A DNA stretch of 64,000 nt from Pollenia angustigena (GCA_930367215.1 OV884059.1:230453803-230517802); one strand, 5' to 3'. Positions 53,083 through 64,000 are shown, counted from the first letter of the stretch. The notes: generated by a model from the sequence alone, not told the origin. A program made the numbers and translations.

Positions 53083-54578
53083 AAATGTTAAAGTCCAACC
53101 CACTAAAAAAAGTTGTATAGTTTAAGGCCAATCGGATCACTTTTAGTGCAGTGCCTTCAAATTCAGTACTTTCGGTAAAAACAACACTTTTCCTCAACTA
53201 ACTCCACAATTATATATTCTGCACAGCACAAATGTTTCCTGAGCCCCCATTATTTTAATAAAATACTACTTTTTTCAGAAATGCCAAAGTTACATGAAAG
53301 TTATATAGAAATTGGGGTATCTAATTTAACTTTTTAGCAAATATAATAATATTAAAAATAAATTCAAAATTCAATTTAACTTACGCCAAAACACGTAAGC
53401 GACAAACTGTAGCCAAACAGTTTCTTTTTAGTAACAACTTTTCTCAAAAAATGTTTTGTAAAAAAACCCATATTTAAAAAGTTATTAAGTTTTTTTTTCG
53501 TTTTCTGAAAAATAAGTTGTTGGCGGTTACGTGGTTTAAGAGGAAACGCGACGCGATGTTACAACATTTACAAATATATAAATACCAATTGTTGTTTGCA
53601 ATTAAAATTATTTTTTCCACTTTTCTAAAATATTTTAGCTAATTTTGTTCAAGTGTTTCTTTTTCTTATCTAAAGTGTTAATTTCTTATTTTATGGGATT
53701 TTATAATTATTTTTAATTTTTTTTTTTGTCTTTTTACAAAACTTAAAACTTAAGTAGTAAATCTAATCATCTTTAAATTACTTGATAAATAATTAAAATT
53801 AAATACACTTTTAAGAGATTTATTTTAAATTATTTAAGTAAAAGATAAAACGTTTTTTCAAATAAACAACATTTAATGTAAAAACCAAAACTGGCGCCTT
53901 ACGGATTTTGACAACATTTTTACGTCACAGTGCAAATTTACATGCAAATATTTTGGCATATGTATTAGAAGCCCAATAAACAAATAAATTAATAAACGAA
54001 AATCCTAAATCTTCAAAATAATAAGATATTTACGCAAACTAATGAGTTCCAGCAAAATTGTTTTAAATTTTTAATTGCTTTAAAACATGTTTGTTAAGCT
54101 TAAAAATGTTGATTATTAAGGGCAAAATAAATCACACACAAGTAAGTTGCTTGGCTAACATCTAAACATTTTAAGTTTTTTACAAATAGTTTGATGCTGT
54201 TAAGCGGAATGTTTACTGTTTGGACAAACATTTAAAGCATGTGAGTCGAAATATTGCAAATTTTTCATATTTGTCAAACTGTTTGTGGTATCTAGTGCTA
54301 AATGTATTCATTCAGCGAAATCTTTGCAGAGTTGAAGGAGAAGCATTACAATAATTTTCAGTCGTAAAGTCAAATTTTTACACAGCTTTGTTTGCCACAA
54401 AACAGCTTGTAGTTTTAACTACTCTTTACTCCAAATTCCTTTCCGTTTTAAGAATAGCAAGCAAAATCGCAGCAGCAGTATCATCGTCAGCCTTCATTAA
54501 AAACAAAACAAAAATGAAAAATTAATGTTTGCACGAAATATGTTTGTGTTGTTTATTGGCGAACACAAAACAGAAAGA
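53083..54578. other. AT-rich non-coding stretch
   Basis: No element ends or conserved exon were recognised. Confidence 0.4.
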
Positions 54579-54681
54579 AATAAATTTCAGTGTATTTATC
54601 AAACATGAAAAACTGGGAATTTAGCACGTCATACGAAGATCGTATTAATAATAAACCTTGTATTCCCGAAAATAACTTTGA
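54579..54681 (+). repeat. 103-bp direct repeat, copy 1, with ORF and acceptor-like start
   Basis: It begins 'aataaatttcag', which looks like a 3' splice site. An ATG at 54605 opens a frame reading MKNWEFSTSYEDRINNK and CIPENNF before the repeat ends. Copy 2 at 55066-55168 differs at two positions, one of which changes the protein. I do not recognise the peptide. It could be a duplicated short exon or part of an unknown mobile element. Confidence 0.6.
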
Positions 54682-55065
54682 TAATATAATTGCATGTGCC
54701 CGTGCATAAAACTGAATTGGCAAATTGGTTTAGTTCGTTGTTTTCTTATGAAGACAATAGAATGAAGCGGTTTGTTTTTTAATTTTGTTTTTTCTTTTAA
54801 CCCACTTACAACTACAATTCGAGTCGGAAAGAACCCAACCAATTGTAGGGGGATGTAAGAAAAGATAAACTCACTGTTTATTGTTGGTGTTTTGTTTAAG
54901 CTTTGATATTGTTACAGGTAAGACTTAGAGTGTTTATAACTCTTATTCGCTTAAGGTTTTATTTGTTTAATATTTTTGGCTTTTCTAAAATCTTTGGAAA
55001 AGGTTTCCTGATGAGCTGGTGTAAGCAACCGGCGAAATGCGCATAGATGCTTGCTTTCCCTCTAC

Positions 55066-55168
55066 AATAAATTTCAGTGTATTTATCAAATATGAAAAAC
55101 TGGGAATTTAGCACGTCATACGAAGATCGTATTAATAATAAACTTTGTATTCCCGAAAATAACTTTGA
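55066..55168 (+). repeat. 103-bp direct repeat, copy 2
   Basis: 101 of 103 positions agree with 54579-54681. The frame from the same ATG reads MKNWEFSTSYEDRINNK, then L for P, CIPENNFEETRVFFL and a stop. The sharp ends and high identity in otherwise unalignable surroundings mean the duplication is recent or the segment is constrained. Confidence 0.6.
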
Positions 55169-56112
55169 AGAAACACGAGTATTTTTTTTATAAAGATTTC
55201 TGTAATCAAATTGTTTTATGAAAAATATTATACAAATATTTCTCTATCAAAAAGAATTGTAAAACAAAAATTAGATTAAAGGTGTATTAAAAACAACTTT
55301 AAAATTTTTGCGTTTTACGTTTTCGATTTTCAGCACACCCCTGAAAGTGTGTGCCTGCCAAGCCAGTTCTATAGATTATTTTGCCTTAAGACAAATAGCA
55401 AATTTATAATTTTTCTTGTTTTCCTTTTTGATAATTATTTTTTTTAATTAAAAATTGTTTGCTGGGTTCTACTAACGTCACCTTGAAAGAAATCTAATTC
55501 GTACGTACAAATTTTTTTGTTGATGGCAGAAATTCCGTTCTCACTGCTCAGACGATTATATAGAATTTAGCTCACACTTTCTGTGTGGTTGGTTGATACT
55601 TTGCTAATTTGTTTGTTTTATTTATGCACATATTTATTTTAAATGACATGAAACCAAATTATATCCACTCTTACAAAGCCCTCCAAAGACGAGCGATTGT
55701 CTGACTCACATCATTTACACTTTTGCGTTAAAAAAGAAGCAGCAAGGTAGAGTTGTGTTTACATACATACATATTTAAACAACTGGGAGGAAATGCGTAA
55801 TAAATTCGATTTTATTTACATACAATATTAAAAATTCAAATTAACAACATATTTATCATGACAGTTCGTATTCGAGGCATTGGTTTAACAGTGTCATCAA
55901 AATTCGTGTGCTTGTTTGCTTATTAAAATGGGGATTTTTCCCAAAATAGGAGATTCTTTTTGTAATTGGGGATAAAAATGTCGTGAAAATCATCAGAGAA
56001 ATTTTGGGAAAAGACACTTTTTTCGCCGGGGATATTTGAATAACATATTATTATAAATATTGGTATTTAGTTATTCGTTTTTATATTCAAGTTTATATAT
56101 TGACAGATCATA
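55169..56112. other. Non-coding stretch
   Basis: No gene or bounded element was recognised. Confidence 0.4.
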
Positions 56113-57045
56113 ATTTTCTTCTTACTGGTGGTTGGTTAGGTTATGTTAAGAAGGGTTATGCACCCAAGGGCACATCTCCACTCGGAGACCAAAACGGTCC
56201 ATTGTGAATCCTTCAATAAACAGTAATAAAAAAGAGAGAAGACAAGAATAGATAGATGGATATACAAGATAAATATCAGAGAACGATACTCTCCCTACAG
56301 TCCCCTCAACAAAAATAACTGGCCTATTTCCCTGACACACCCAGTAGATCGACAGGATTACATCCAGCGGTACTCCCTAATTCGCCGTGCAATCTATCTT
56401 CCAGCCTTTTCTGTCTGTTTCGTAGGACGGTCCTAGCTCCTTAGCAAACTCCCATAATCTGCAGAAGTCCGATATGGTATTGTCCCATTTACTTGTAAAA
56501 GCCCTAACAGAACAATGACCCATCAAAACCTTTATAAAAGTCCTGAGACCACTCCTAAGCAACCCAAATAGAGCTTTGGTTGCCTTTGCATCTAAAAAGG
56601 GTTATAACGCACTAGACAACCTACAATCCCTTCTATCCATCTAGGACCGGTTAACGGTATTGCGGAATCTATTCCGGATTACCCCATAGTAGTGACGCAA
56701 GGGGGATTTTACCTCCGTCCGTTACCTCTGAATAGCCCCATGAGCTCCCTCAGAGCATGCCTACACCGTACAACCAGGCAAGACCGTACCGGATAGCCTG
56801 TCAATGCTCTGATCGCATCCTGACAATCGACGAAAATTGTCACCACAGACCCCTATGACGATGTGACTCAGTATCACCTCCGTTGCCCTCCCGATCGCTA
56901 GGATATCAGCCTGGAAGACACTGCACTCGACCGGGAGCCTGAATGACCTTTTTACATCGGTATCAGCAATGTAAACACGTGTCCATCTTGGACCCGTCCG
57001 TAAATACTACCCACCCCTCAAACAGCCCATTGTAACCATGCCCAA
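56113..57045 (-). pseudogene. 3' end of an RNase H-bearing LINE (LOA/I-like), decayed
   Basis: On the minus strand, after frameshifts, the RNase H blocks appear in order: VVFTDGSKMDT at about 57015, RLPVECSVFQADILAIGRAT at about 56930 and FVDCQDAIRALTG with RHALREL at about 56820-56760. KALFGLLRSGLRTFIKVLMGHCSV and a CX-rich FCRLWE end follow near 56570-56450. The 3' UTR ends 'aacataacctaaccaacc' at 56113-56135. The region is clearly GC-richer than its neighbours. The RT domain is absent, so this is a 5'-truncated, mutated copy. RNase H after RT is known in the I, LOA and related LINE groups; exact placement is not possible. Confidence 0.8.
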
Positions 57046-57819
57046 CTCGTGGTAACATTGAAACAATTTTAATGTAAAAATTTTAAAGTTCAATTAATTC
57101 AATCCCGGCACAAGTCTTAAGAAAATATTTAAGTTTTTTTTTAGCGTTTTGAACAACATCTGCAATTATTAAAACTCAAAGTACAAATAAAATTAGCTTT
57201 AATTATATTGCTCAAATGGATTTTATGATAATGTATGCATATTTTTCCTCTGACATAATATTATTTTATTTTTCACCATTTGTGGCGATTTTTGGGGAAA
57301 TGAAAAAGGCTATTTTGAAAAATCGCAAATTGTGGAACAGGTATAAAATAAAACTGGCAACCCTGATAAAAGTGCTGTTCTTTTATTTATCTCTCTTCTC
57401 TCTTTGTATTTTGTTTGTTGTTTGGGAAAGAAATCAACAATTGGTATGTATTTTGGGGTATCTGACATTGACATAAATTTTGTCAGATACTCACGATAAA
57501 ACGATTTAAACTAAAAGAGTTGTGCTAATGTGCTTGATAATGGTAAAATATTTTCAAATGTTGAAAGATTATTTTCAAATGAAATTGAAGTCAAAGAATG
57601 CGATATTTAGTTTTAATGAATATTTTAGATTTATGACTTAAGAGGTGACCTAGAGCTTGAATTTTCTAATGGTTTTATAAAAATCTAAATCATTATTTTA
57701 TTATGAATTCCGAGTTACATAGAAAACTTGTTTTTTGACGTTTTTTAAATTAAATTTTTTGTGTTTTGTTGTGTAAGATTTGTCTGATAGTGTAAAGTAC
57801 CCTTAAGTAAAAAGATTCA
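57046..57819. other. AT-rich non-coding stretch
   Basis: No gene recognised. An 86-codon frame at 57216-57476 is hydrophobic and low in complexity, probably chance. Confidence 0.4.
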
Positions 57820-57956
57820 AAGGCCAAATAAACTACACAAGCAGTTTGACAGTAATAAGATGTTTGTGTGATAAAAAAGGTTTAATGTTTACACAAACAT
57901 GCTTCATACCATTTTTCATTTGTTAGTTTAACCGTCACTTTGGTTTATTTGGCCTT
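57820..57956. mobile_element. Short MITE, AAGGCCAAATAAAC ends
   Basis: AAGGCCAAATAAACTACACA at the left and the complement of the right end AAGGCCAAATAAACCAAAGT pair. An internal hairpin (gtttgtgtgat / tgtttacacaaaca) is visible. Length 137 bp. Confidence 0.75.
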
Positions 57957-58029
57957 ATAGTGATAGATTTATTATGAATTTATATTTTTATTAGTTAAAT
58001 TTTAGTCGTGCGCTTACTAAAGTGCACAC

Positions 58030-59306
58030 TGGTTAAATTGTAAGGGCCGATGTTGAATGTGAACCACACCTAAACGCCAAGTTTTTTTCCGAATTTTATT
58101 TGACATTTCTCTATTTCAGACTTACGCAATTTGAACCATGGAGAGATACACAATCCAACAACGTGTTAAAGTTATCCAGACTTATTATGAAAATGGGCGT
58201 TCAAATCAAAATGCATATCGTGCACTTTGTGATTTTTTTGGTCAATTTGATCGTCCAAATGTGCGTACAATCGTAAAAATCGTGGAAAAATTCAAGCAAA
58301 CCGGGTCTGTAGAAGATGTGAGAACACCAGTGCATGCTCGTACAGCTCGTACTGCAGAAAATATTGCTGCTGTTCGCGATAGTGTGGCTGAAGAGCCGTC
58401 CACCTCAACTCGTCGTCGTGCCCAACAATTGCACCTCTCACGCTCGTCGTTGATGAACATTATGCATAAAGACTTGCATTTACACGCTTACAAGGTGCAA
58501 TTGGCTCAAGAACTAAAGCCTCTTGACCATTCCAAACGTCGTGAATGGGCAGAATGGTGGCAAGAAATGGCAACAGTGGATGATCAATTTTCGAAGAAAA
58601 TCATCTTCAGTGATGAGGCACATTTTCACCTCAGTGGATTCGTCAATAAGCAGAATTGCCGCATTTGTTCGAATGATAATCCAAGAGGGATTGTCGAAAA
58701 ACCAATGCACCCACAAAGAGTGACTGTTTGGTGCGGTTTATGGGCTGGCGGCATCATCGGGCCGTATTTTTTCCAAAATGAGGCCGGTCAGGCAGTTACT
58801 GTGAATGGTGTTCGCTATCGTGAGATGATAACGAACTTTTTATGGCCCGAATTGGAAGATATGGATGTGGACGATATGTGGTTCCAGCAGGACGGTGCCA
58901 CTTGCCACACAGCTAACGAAACAATGGCTCTTTTGCGCAACAAATTCAATGGCCGTGTTATCTCACGTAATGGCGATGTCATGTGATTTGACACCGTTGG
59001 ACTTTTTTCTTTGGAGTTATTTGAAAGAAAAGGTGTACGTCGATAAGCCAGCAACAATTCAAGAGCTAAAGGATGAGATAATTCGGCACATTAACGGCAT
59101 AGAACCTCCATTATGCCTCAGGGTCATCGAAAATTTGGACCATCGGATGGGGGTGTGCCGCCGTGGTCGCGGCGCCCATTTGGCCGATATTTTGTTCCAT
59201 ACATAATTGAGTAATACCAATATATCATAATAAAATAAAATTATAATAATTTCCTAAATAGTTTGTGTTTTATTCAAAATCAACATCGGCCCTTGAAATT
59301 TAACCA
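58030..59306 (+). mobile_element. Full-length mariner element
   Basis: The left end TGGTTAAATTGTAAGGGCCG and the complement of the right end TGGTTAAATTTCAAGGGCCG match for about 27 bases, continuing to ATGTTGA. Length 1277 bp is normal for mariner. Three other relics in the window (8929, 20255, 30664) belong to the same family. A clean TA duplication is not obvious at these limits. Confidence 0.88.
58138..59206 (+). pseudogene. Mariner transposase, inactivated by a small deletion
   Basis: The open frame from ATG at 58138 runs 282 codons. The N-terminal helix-turn-helix domain occupies about residues 1-110 (YTIQQRVKVIQTYYENGRS; RRAQQLHLSRSSLMNI). Catalytic D159 is in FSDEAHFHL and D252 in WFQQDGATCHT, 92 residues apart as is usual for mariner. 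At about 58978 the frame ends in GDVM and a stop. Comparison with the relics at 10920 and 31300 shows that about 17 bases ('taattggccg' onwards) are missing there. The frame shift separates the third catalytic region, SCDLTPLDFFLW, which continues to 59206. Apart from that deletion and a 6-base ARTARTA duplication, the copy is well preserved. Confidence 0.92.
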
Positions 59307-59934
59307 ACAGGGTTTGATTTCGTATGTGTGTGTGCTTTTTTTTAAAGTGACATAATAACCAATTAAATTTTTTGGTTGTTTGTTTATTGATTTCTATTGA
59401 TAAATATCGAAGTGATCTTACTAGAGCACCATAAGGTTTCTTAAATTTGTGCTAACGAGGGCAGTTTCAAAATTAACATAAAATAATAATAATTTTTTTT
59501 TTTAAATTTCCCGTTTTATCCATTTTGTTTCAACTTTAATTAAAATTCAGTAAAAGTGATTTAAATTTAGTAAAAGGATGTGTGCCATCAAACTTATTAT
59601 TCACAAAATAAAATAAACATTGAGAATGAAAGATTCGTTTTCTAATTACTATAGTTATTATCAGGGAAACCAGAAATATGCTCTAAAAAACTACTTTTAA
59701 GCGCATTAAATATGCGGTCAAAACTGGAAAATATTCCCTGAAAAATGTTAAAAATATGCCTTAAAAATTGCTCATTTGAAGACACAATAATCAACAATTT
59801 AATAACAAAATTAAAAAAAAAAAACCTAAAACGTTATCGAATTAGCCCATATTAGGCTAAAATTCATATATTTAATAGCTGTTTGCGGCTAATATTATCT
59901 AGATAGAAGGGATTTTAGGTGCGGTCGCTAAATT
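59307..59934. other. AT-rich non-coding stretch
   Basis: No bounded feature. It contains several ATATGC and 'aaaatatgcc' words that recur at 60750-60800, with no clear repeat unit. Confidence 0.4.
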
Positions 59935-60282
59935 TAGGTACGGTCGCTAAATGTTAACATTTAGGAAGTTAAAGCTATTTAAGGATGGGAGCTTTGAGCA
60001 AATGTGAAACGATTCGAAAATAATTTAATTTACAGTAAAATATTTTTGGGACGAATTTAACTTAAATACCATCATAATTAGATAGCTTACGGACACAAAG
60101 AGTCTAATTTGGATATGAAATTAAAGACCGATTCTCACCACTCACCACGAAGTCTATCGTCGATATTTGATCAAATTATATACAAAATTGGAACTTGTAC
60201 TTTGCGTACAAAGCTAACATGGACAGACAACCAGCCAGACGGACGGATGAACATCGTAAGATCACTTTAAATAGTGATTCTT
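59935..60282 (+). repeat. Interspersed fly repeat, partial copy
   Basis: 'aatttaacttaaataccatc', 'ataattagatagcttacgga', 'aattggaacttgtactttgc' and 'gacggacggatgaacatcg' follow the same order as at 2205-2480 and 46490-46570. The right end is replaced by MITE M1 copy 2, which interrupts the word 'agtgattct'. Confidence 0.65.
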
Positions 60283-60627
60283 ATGGCCATTTTCTCAATG
60301 TATCGATAAACTGGCTGTTACTTAATGTCAACAAAAATTTATTAGAGCGATAAACTGTCTGTTAACGATTTTGGGTTTCTCAAATATACCGACAAAAAAC
60401 ATTGTTTTCAGCTGGCAACACCTCTCAAAATACATGTTAAAGCTGGTAGTCAGCTGATTGAATTTATCTGTACGGCAAATAAAAGGAAAATTAATAATTG
60501 GCAGATGAGTGCTGGTTAGCTTTGCGACAGAATAAAAGCAAATTAGGCATTGAGAAAACCAAATTTCTTTAATGTGCAGTTTTTCGTTGGGAAAAGAGAT
60601 ATAATCGTGTAATGAGAACGCGGCCAT
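60283..60627. mobile_element. MITE family M1, copy 2
   Basis: It matches 50789-51130 over its full length, with ends ATGGCCATTTTCTCA and the slightly mutated TGAGAACGCGGCCAT. It is inserted in the fly repeat at 59935-60282. The repeat resumes after it with 'aagtcgatcggaatactaa'. Confidence 0.88.
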
Positions 60628-61739
60628 AATAAGTCGATCGGAATACTAAAATGACAACCTGCTTTGTCTTACAATTTTAGAGTAAAAATTAATAAAAAAA
60701 TTTATTTGCTGCGAAAGCTATTGTAGGCTTCTAAAAAAATTTAATATGTATCAAAATATGCCTTAAAAAGGCAAAATATGCGCTATAAATATGCTGCAAA
60801 AAGGCTCTTTTAACTAAATAATGCAAACAAATGCTGCATACGATAAAATATGCACTGACAAATCGATGCCAAAATTCATAAAAAGCTCTAAAACGGATAA
60901 TTATATTGCTTCTGCCTTCATTGGCCGCACAAGAACAAACATGCAATTGCATATTTATGGTTTCCCTGGTTATTACAAATGCACACAAGTAAATTATTTG
61001 TGTACTGAAACATATTTTTAATGTTTAAATACTTAACTGATGCTTTCATTCAAAAAAATTGTGTTTTCAAAAACAAGGTTGCCCAGTAAACTACATATTA
61101 ATAAAGACAATTAAAGCAACAAAGTTTATTTGTTATAGAAAAAATATTCTTACAAACATAAATTCCCTAAATATTTACCAAACATTTAGGAAAAAGAGAG
61201 ATTTTTATTAAATGAAACAACATCAAAAGAGCAAAATCGAACTACTTTAAAAAAGAAAAATCAAGGTCATGTTTAAAATAAATCAATTAACATTTCATAA
61301 CATTTTAATTGGAAAATATTTAAAATATTAAATTAATGACACACACACACAGGTCAATGAATTTTTATTGACAGTTTTATTTGAAAAACAAATTTAAATG
61401 TAATAAAATAAAGCAGAGCACAAATGTCGTTGTTTTTTTTTCTTTTTAAATTATAAAAAAGTTTTGAATTAATTTAAATTAAAATTGTGTTCTACATACA
61501 AAAACGCTTTCAATAGTCCATGTCTACCAAAAGAAACTTTTAATGAAGTTAAAAATTAATAACATTTTGGTTAAATGAGGGTGGGACATTGTGGTTTATA
61601 TTTAAACAGGGTGTTTAAAATAATGTTCGAAAAGTAGCAACAACACCAACTGCTGAGCCCAATAAAAGAAAATTAAACTCCCTGAAGTTATCAAACAATT
61701 CATTAGTGCCGGCACTAACTTAAATGAACAACAAGCCTT
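60628..61739. other. AT-rich non-coding stretch
   Basis: Only the tail of the interrupted fly repeat (60628-60650) and a CA microsatellite at 61339-61352 were seen. Confidence 0.4.
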
Positions 61740-62500
61740 ATGGCCGTTTTCTCAATGTTTTGACAAGCTGCTTGTAACTAAATCTCGACATAAATATATT
61801 AGACTAATAAACAGTCCGTTAACGATTTTGGGTATCTCAATACACCGACAAAAATATTATTTTCAGATGGCAATATCTTTTGAAATAGATGTATGGGTAT
61901 CAGCTGAATGAATTTATGTGTACGGCAAGTAAAAATAAGTAATCGAGGGCCGATAAGTTTTGCGCACAGAGGATACAGAGATGAAAAAAGTGACGTAAGA
62001 AAAATGCCCAAATCATTTGCGAGGGCAGCTTTCGAAGAAAGAGACAGAAAGCGTTTTTTGGTAGTGAAGTGGCAAGGTGTAAAAACAGGGTTCAAATTAC
62101 GGCAGTCGTGACCGAAAACTTTTTAGATTCGAAAGCAATGTTATTACAGTCGATACTGAACGAATCGTAATTATTTTTTCAGAGTTATGAAAAGCAAAAT
62201 AAATGCTCTACAACACTTGAAAATAATTTCGGTCCGTTCAGAAAGGACAAAAAGAATGAGAAATAAAATTGCTTTCGAATCGAAAAAGTATTCGATCACG
62301 ACTGTCATAATTTGCCCCCAGAGCGCTACAATGAAGACAAACTGCATCAAAACAATAATGCAAAAAGGGCAGCTTTCGAGGAAAAAAAAACAAAATAGTT
62401 TCTGTCTCGTGACGCCTCTGTGTGCTTTGTGGTTTTGCGACAGAATTGAAGCAAATGAGACATTGAGAAAACCAAACAGCTTAGTGAAAAGAAGGCAGTC
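61740..62500. mobile_element. MITE family M1, copy 3, decayed and interrupted
   Basis: 'atggccgttttctcaatgtt' at 61740, 'gtccgttaacgattttgggt' at 61816 and 'gcgacagaattgaagcaaat' at 62436 are M1 landmarks in the right order. The copy is stretched by extra sequence, including a short element at 62094-62325. Confidence 0.65.
62094..62325. mobile_element. MITE related to the 26398-26550 element
   Basis: 'aaattacggcagtcgtgacc' at the left and 'gatcacgactgtcataattt' at the right pair, and 'attgctttcgaatcgaaaaa' and 'cagtcgatactgaacgaatc' match inner phrases of 26398-26550. It has an additional internal segment of about 80 bases. Confidence 0.75.
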
Positions 62501-62615
62501 TCTTTAAAAGTTTAAAATCTTATATATCAATAAAAATTAAAAAGACTGAATTGATAATCTCTGACAACGTTAAAAAAATATCGGGCCGTTGTTCTTGATA
62601 GTAAACTAACTTAGC

Positions 62616-62756
62616 GCTTAGCAAGTAAGAGTGCTTTATTCGACTGTGCCGAATCCTTTAATAACCTTCAAACCTTCACAATATTATTAAAAAGCCAATA
62701 TGTAAAAAAAATGGAATTCGAGCCAAGACCACTCACCCACTAACAAACATTACCAA
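62616..62756 (+). repeat. Hairpin-ended fly repeat, terminal part
   Basis: 'agcaagtaagagtgctttat', the hairpin TTCGACTGTGCCGAA and 'taataaccttcaaacc' show the same left-end design as 8820, 13869 and 63560. Confidence 0.6.
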
Positions 62757-63490
62757 CCCAGTTGACCACGTCTTTAAGACATCCTCGAAGACAATGCACG
62801 ACAATGTTAATACCTGCACGACATGTGGGGGACAGCGATAACAAATCGTCAGCGACATTTTCGAACACGTGTCGCGAAAATCGTGCACGACACAAATAAA
62901 GACAATGTCGCCTACTTTATCATTAACGACTACCTGCATGCCAATGTTGTCTATTTCGACGTCCACGACAAAAATTATTAAATGCTTATCCAATTCAGAT
63001 AGTTTTTAAGTATAGTTGGAATTTTAATTTCATTTAATTTTAATTTGAACTGCATGCAATCCATTTTCTAGCCCGCGAATAATTTCATCATCATTTTTGG
63101 TTTTACTGTTTAGAACTAATTTGTAAATTTTTTCTAGGTATTTAAATCCACAATTAAAAAAAAAAGAATGTGAGACTTTTAAGAAAACCAAGCAAGTGAT
63201 TGAATAGCATTCAAGAAAACTTTGTCGTCAGTAGATTTTTTACAAGACAACTTATAAGACAGTTTCGCTCATACTGTCCCACATAGAGTTTAATAGAGGA
63301 CAACTTATATGACAAAATCGTTCATACTGTCCCATATACAGCTTAAATAGAAGACAACTTAAAAGACAACGCCGCTCAAACTATCGTGCACAACGATGTA
63401 AATTGTCTTCTAGAAAACCTAATCAACAGGGGATACGTCGTGTATACATCAATGACGACAATGTCGTCAACGGCAATATGGCCAACTGGG
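62757..63490. mobile_element. Inverted-repeat element, CCCAGTTGRCCA ends, with tandem units
   Basis: CCCAGTTGACCACGTC at the left pairs with the complement of the right end CCCAGTTGGCCATATTG. Sub-terminal regions are rich in CGACAATGTCG palindromes (gacaatgtcgcctac; gacgacaatgtcgtcaa). Three tandem units of 53-54 bp, 'gacaacttataagac...tactgtcccacata', start at 63246, 63299 and 63353. 734 bp, no transposase; no clear target duplication. Confidence 0.75.
63246..63407. repeat. Three 53-54 bp tandem units
   Basis: Each unit opens 'gacaactta[ta]aagac'-like, followed by 'cgctcatactgtcccacata'-like text and 'cagtttaatagaag'-like text. The third unit is cut by divergence after 'cgctcaaacta'. Confidence 0.8.
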
Positions 63491-63559
63491 AAACAGAATT
63501 AAAATAAATAAGAAATAAAAATCATGTATGTTATTGTTATGTGTATAAAAAATGACAAA

Positions 63560-64000
63560 AACAAATAAGAGTGCGATATTCGGCTGTTGCGCTTCTTTAG
63601 TATCCTTCAAGCCAATCTTTATAAAGCCTGACCTCACAGTACTATAACTTGTTGCCCCATTAAAATTATTAGGCGTAATAAAGTGAGGCGATTTAATATT
63701 GGGCTTTTCGTAAATTCGCGGCCTTAGTGCAACAAGGCTATATCTTACATAGAGTTTGGTGCAATATGAACCTTGTAGTCCTAAGGTCGCGAACTATGGA
63801 TAGTTTGTCACGAATTTGGAAGAGCGATTTTTATTATTCGTTATGCTTTTGGGTGCACAAGTGTTTTCCTATAGTGGGTTTGATATGAGGCATATGGTAA
63901 ATTATAGACCGACATTCACTTAATTTGGCGTACTAAAGTGATTTTCAATAGTTGGCTATGAATATGGGGCATATGGTTAATTATGGACCCATTTTCACAA
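63560..64000 (+). repeat. Hairpin-ended fly repeat running off the window
   Basis: 'aaataagagtgcgatattcg' and a hairpin-like 'ggctgttgcgc' begin it. From 63870 the phrase 'ggcatatggtaaattataga' and again 'ggcatatggttaattatgga' recurs about 85 bases apart, the same internal tandem phrase as at 15100-15540. The right end lies beyond 64000. Confidence 0.65.

Noticed and set aside
58242..58460. Antisense frames over the mariner transposase
   Set aside because: Shadows of the transposase coding strand.
1..64000. LTR retrotransposons, CRISPR arrays, rRNA genes
   Set aside because: No long terminal direct repeats with primer-binding sites, gag or protease motifs, spaced identical repeats or rRNA signatures were seen.

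Overview
The window reads as nuclear DNA of a higher (schizophoran, probably calyptrate) fly. It is very AT-rich and almost every ordered structure in it is a transposable element of a type common in Diptera: CR1-like, Jockey-like and RNase H-bearing LINEs, mariner, Tc1, pogo-like and hAT elements, and many short inverted-repeat elements. One host coding exon could be recognised. On the minus strand at 19690-19798 lies an internal exon of Ubl3 (membrane-anchored ubiquitin-fold protein) with good splice sites on both sides. The next coding exon was not found in the 19.7 kb on its 3' side, nor a first exon in the 44 kb on its 5' side, so most of the window is probably Ubl3 intron, with any overlapping or neighbouring gene unrecognised.

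Layout. 1-8.1 kb: AT-rich non-coding DNA, a decayed 17-bp minisatellite (3.7-5.5 kb), one inverted-repeat element (6457-7131) and a 328-bp tandem duplication. 8.1-11 kb: a short hAT element, then a mariner relic split by a 1.56-kb hAT element with perfect 8-bp target duplications. 12-16.3 kb: CACWGA-ended short elements and a striking foldback-like element (13888-14688) made of inverted C-run/G-run units, with 9-bp target duplications. 17.3-22.1 kb: the Ubl3 exon, flanked by a pair of direct repeats and an inverted-repeat system carrying element Z1. 22.7-25.9 kb: a Russian doll, with a truncated Jockey-type LINE inside a hAT element inside a Tc1 fragment. 25.7-34.4 kb: the 3' and 5' parts of a Tc1 transposase gene lie 7 kb apart in opposite orientation, each abutting a hAT-derived element X, which points to an inversion through X.

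34.9-41.3 kb: a second Z copy holds a full-length CR1-type LINE (35927-41079) with an open PHD-finger ORF1 and an open endonuclease/reverse transcriptase ORF2. Copy Z1 supplies the empty insertion site. 42.5-45.1 kb: a decayed hAT transposase split by a pogo-like element with TA duplications. 45.3-54 kb: many nested short inverted-repeat elements. 54.6-55.2 kb: a 103-bp direct repeat carrying a splice-acceptor-like and ORF-like segment. 56.1-57.0 kb: antisense 3' end of an RNase H-bearing LINE. 58.0-59.3 kb: a complete-length mariner whose transposase is broken by a small deletion. 60-64 kb: further short repeats, ending inside a repeat that runs off the window.

The genes do not form a pathway. 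The content is one conserved cellular gene whose introns have collected successive waves of transposons. Several insertions can be ordered in time because empty-site copies exist within the window. All identifications come from reading the sequence; no database search was run.
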